Part shown: in pieces, positions 63,945 through 64,000 of the stretch | Layout of the letters: each line of letters begins with the position of its first letter | Position numbering within the stretch: position 1 is the first letter of the stretch | Origin: Hofstenia miamia | Lineage: Eukaryota > Xenacoelomorpha > Acoela | Direction: 5' to 3' | Assembly (NCBI GenBank): GCA_004352715.1 | Contig: SCFE01000117.1 | Location: forward strand, 200,272 to 264,271 | DNA: 64,000 nucleotides | Program-made: the position numbers and the translations under genes | Notes under the pieces: generated by a model | What the model was told of the DNA's origin: nothing | What the model saw: the letters and a program-made list of their open reading frames with translations, nothing else | Databases searched by the model: none

Positions 63945-64000
63945 GTAAATATTGTACTTTGATATGAACTCTGGGTTAACACCCAACTTCCAAGTTGTTG

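Noticed and set aside
1-64000. CRISPR arrays, operons, bacterial promoters, tRNA or rRNA genes
   Set aside because: The window is eukaryotic. No regularly spaced repeat array was seen, and no tRNA B-box with a foldable clover-leaf or rRNA segment was recognised by eye.

Overview
This window is AT-rich nuclear DNA from an invertebrate animal. Genes are split by GT-AG introns, the introns are full of DNA transposons, and (TA)n tracts border all but one edge of the assembly gaps. I cannot place the clade. A dispersed repeat at 32086-32295 (CAGACCTCCG ... TTGGCGGAGGTAAT type) is, from memory, common in marine animals, which is only a weak hint.

The backbone of the window is one gene: a KDM1B (LSD2) histone H3K4 demethylase on the + strand from 3026 to beyond the right edge. 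I could place 14 coding exons (767 codons). They give, in order, the C4H2C2 zinc finger, the CW zinc finger, the linker, the SWIRM domain and nearly all of the FAD amine-oxidase domain. Reading phase agrees at every junction. The last roughly 25-30 residues lie outside the window. Exons 7 and 8 (22847-22950 and 22077-22248) are on the minus strand, although exons 1-6 and 9-14 are on the plus strand. They sit in a 22.4 kb contig (13235-35609) held between two gaps of exactly 1000 N. Flipping that contig restores exon order, strand and phase, so it is almost certainly mis-oriented in the scaffold.

The introns host two other genes. A single-exon, minus-strand gene at 55257-56882 encodes a membrane-anchored or secreted protein with three C-type-lectin-like domains. 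A RING-finger exon lies at 26649-26933.

The rest is largely mobile DNA. There is a DD37E-type Tc1/mariner element (4310-6099) and a broken mariner with long terminal repeats placed 30 bp inside a KDM1B intron (60295-61597). There is a degraded hAT (38470-40762) with a nested hAT MITE and a 192-bp triplication, and a set of small hAT-like MITEs recognisable by CAG...CTG ends and 8-bp target duplications. Others are a pogo/Tigger-like MITE, a Tc1 remnant, an unclassified TIR element with a transposon ORF (48377-49742), an inverted repeat with hammerhead-like cores (50228-50601), and several LINE fragments. Four single-N positions each lie between near-identical direct copies and look like unmerged contig overlaps.

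Layout: 1-756 LINE; 3026-11433 KDM1B exons 1-6 with two transposons; 13235-35609 flipped contig with exons 7-8 and the RING exon; 36610-47791 transposon-rich intron; 47792-63944 exons 9-14 with the CTLD gene and further transposons.
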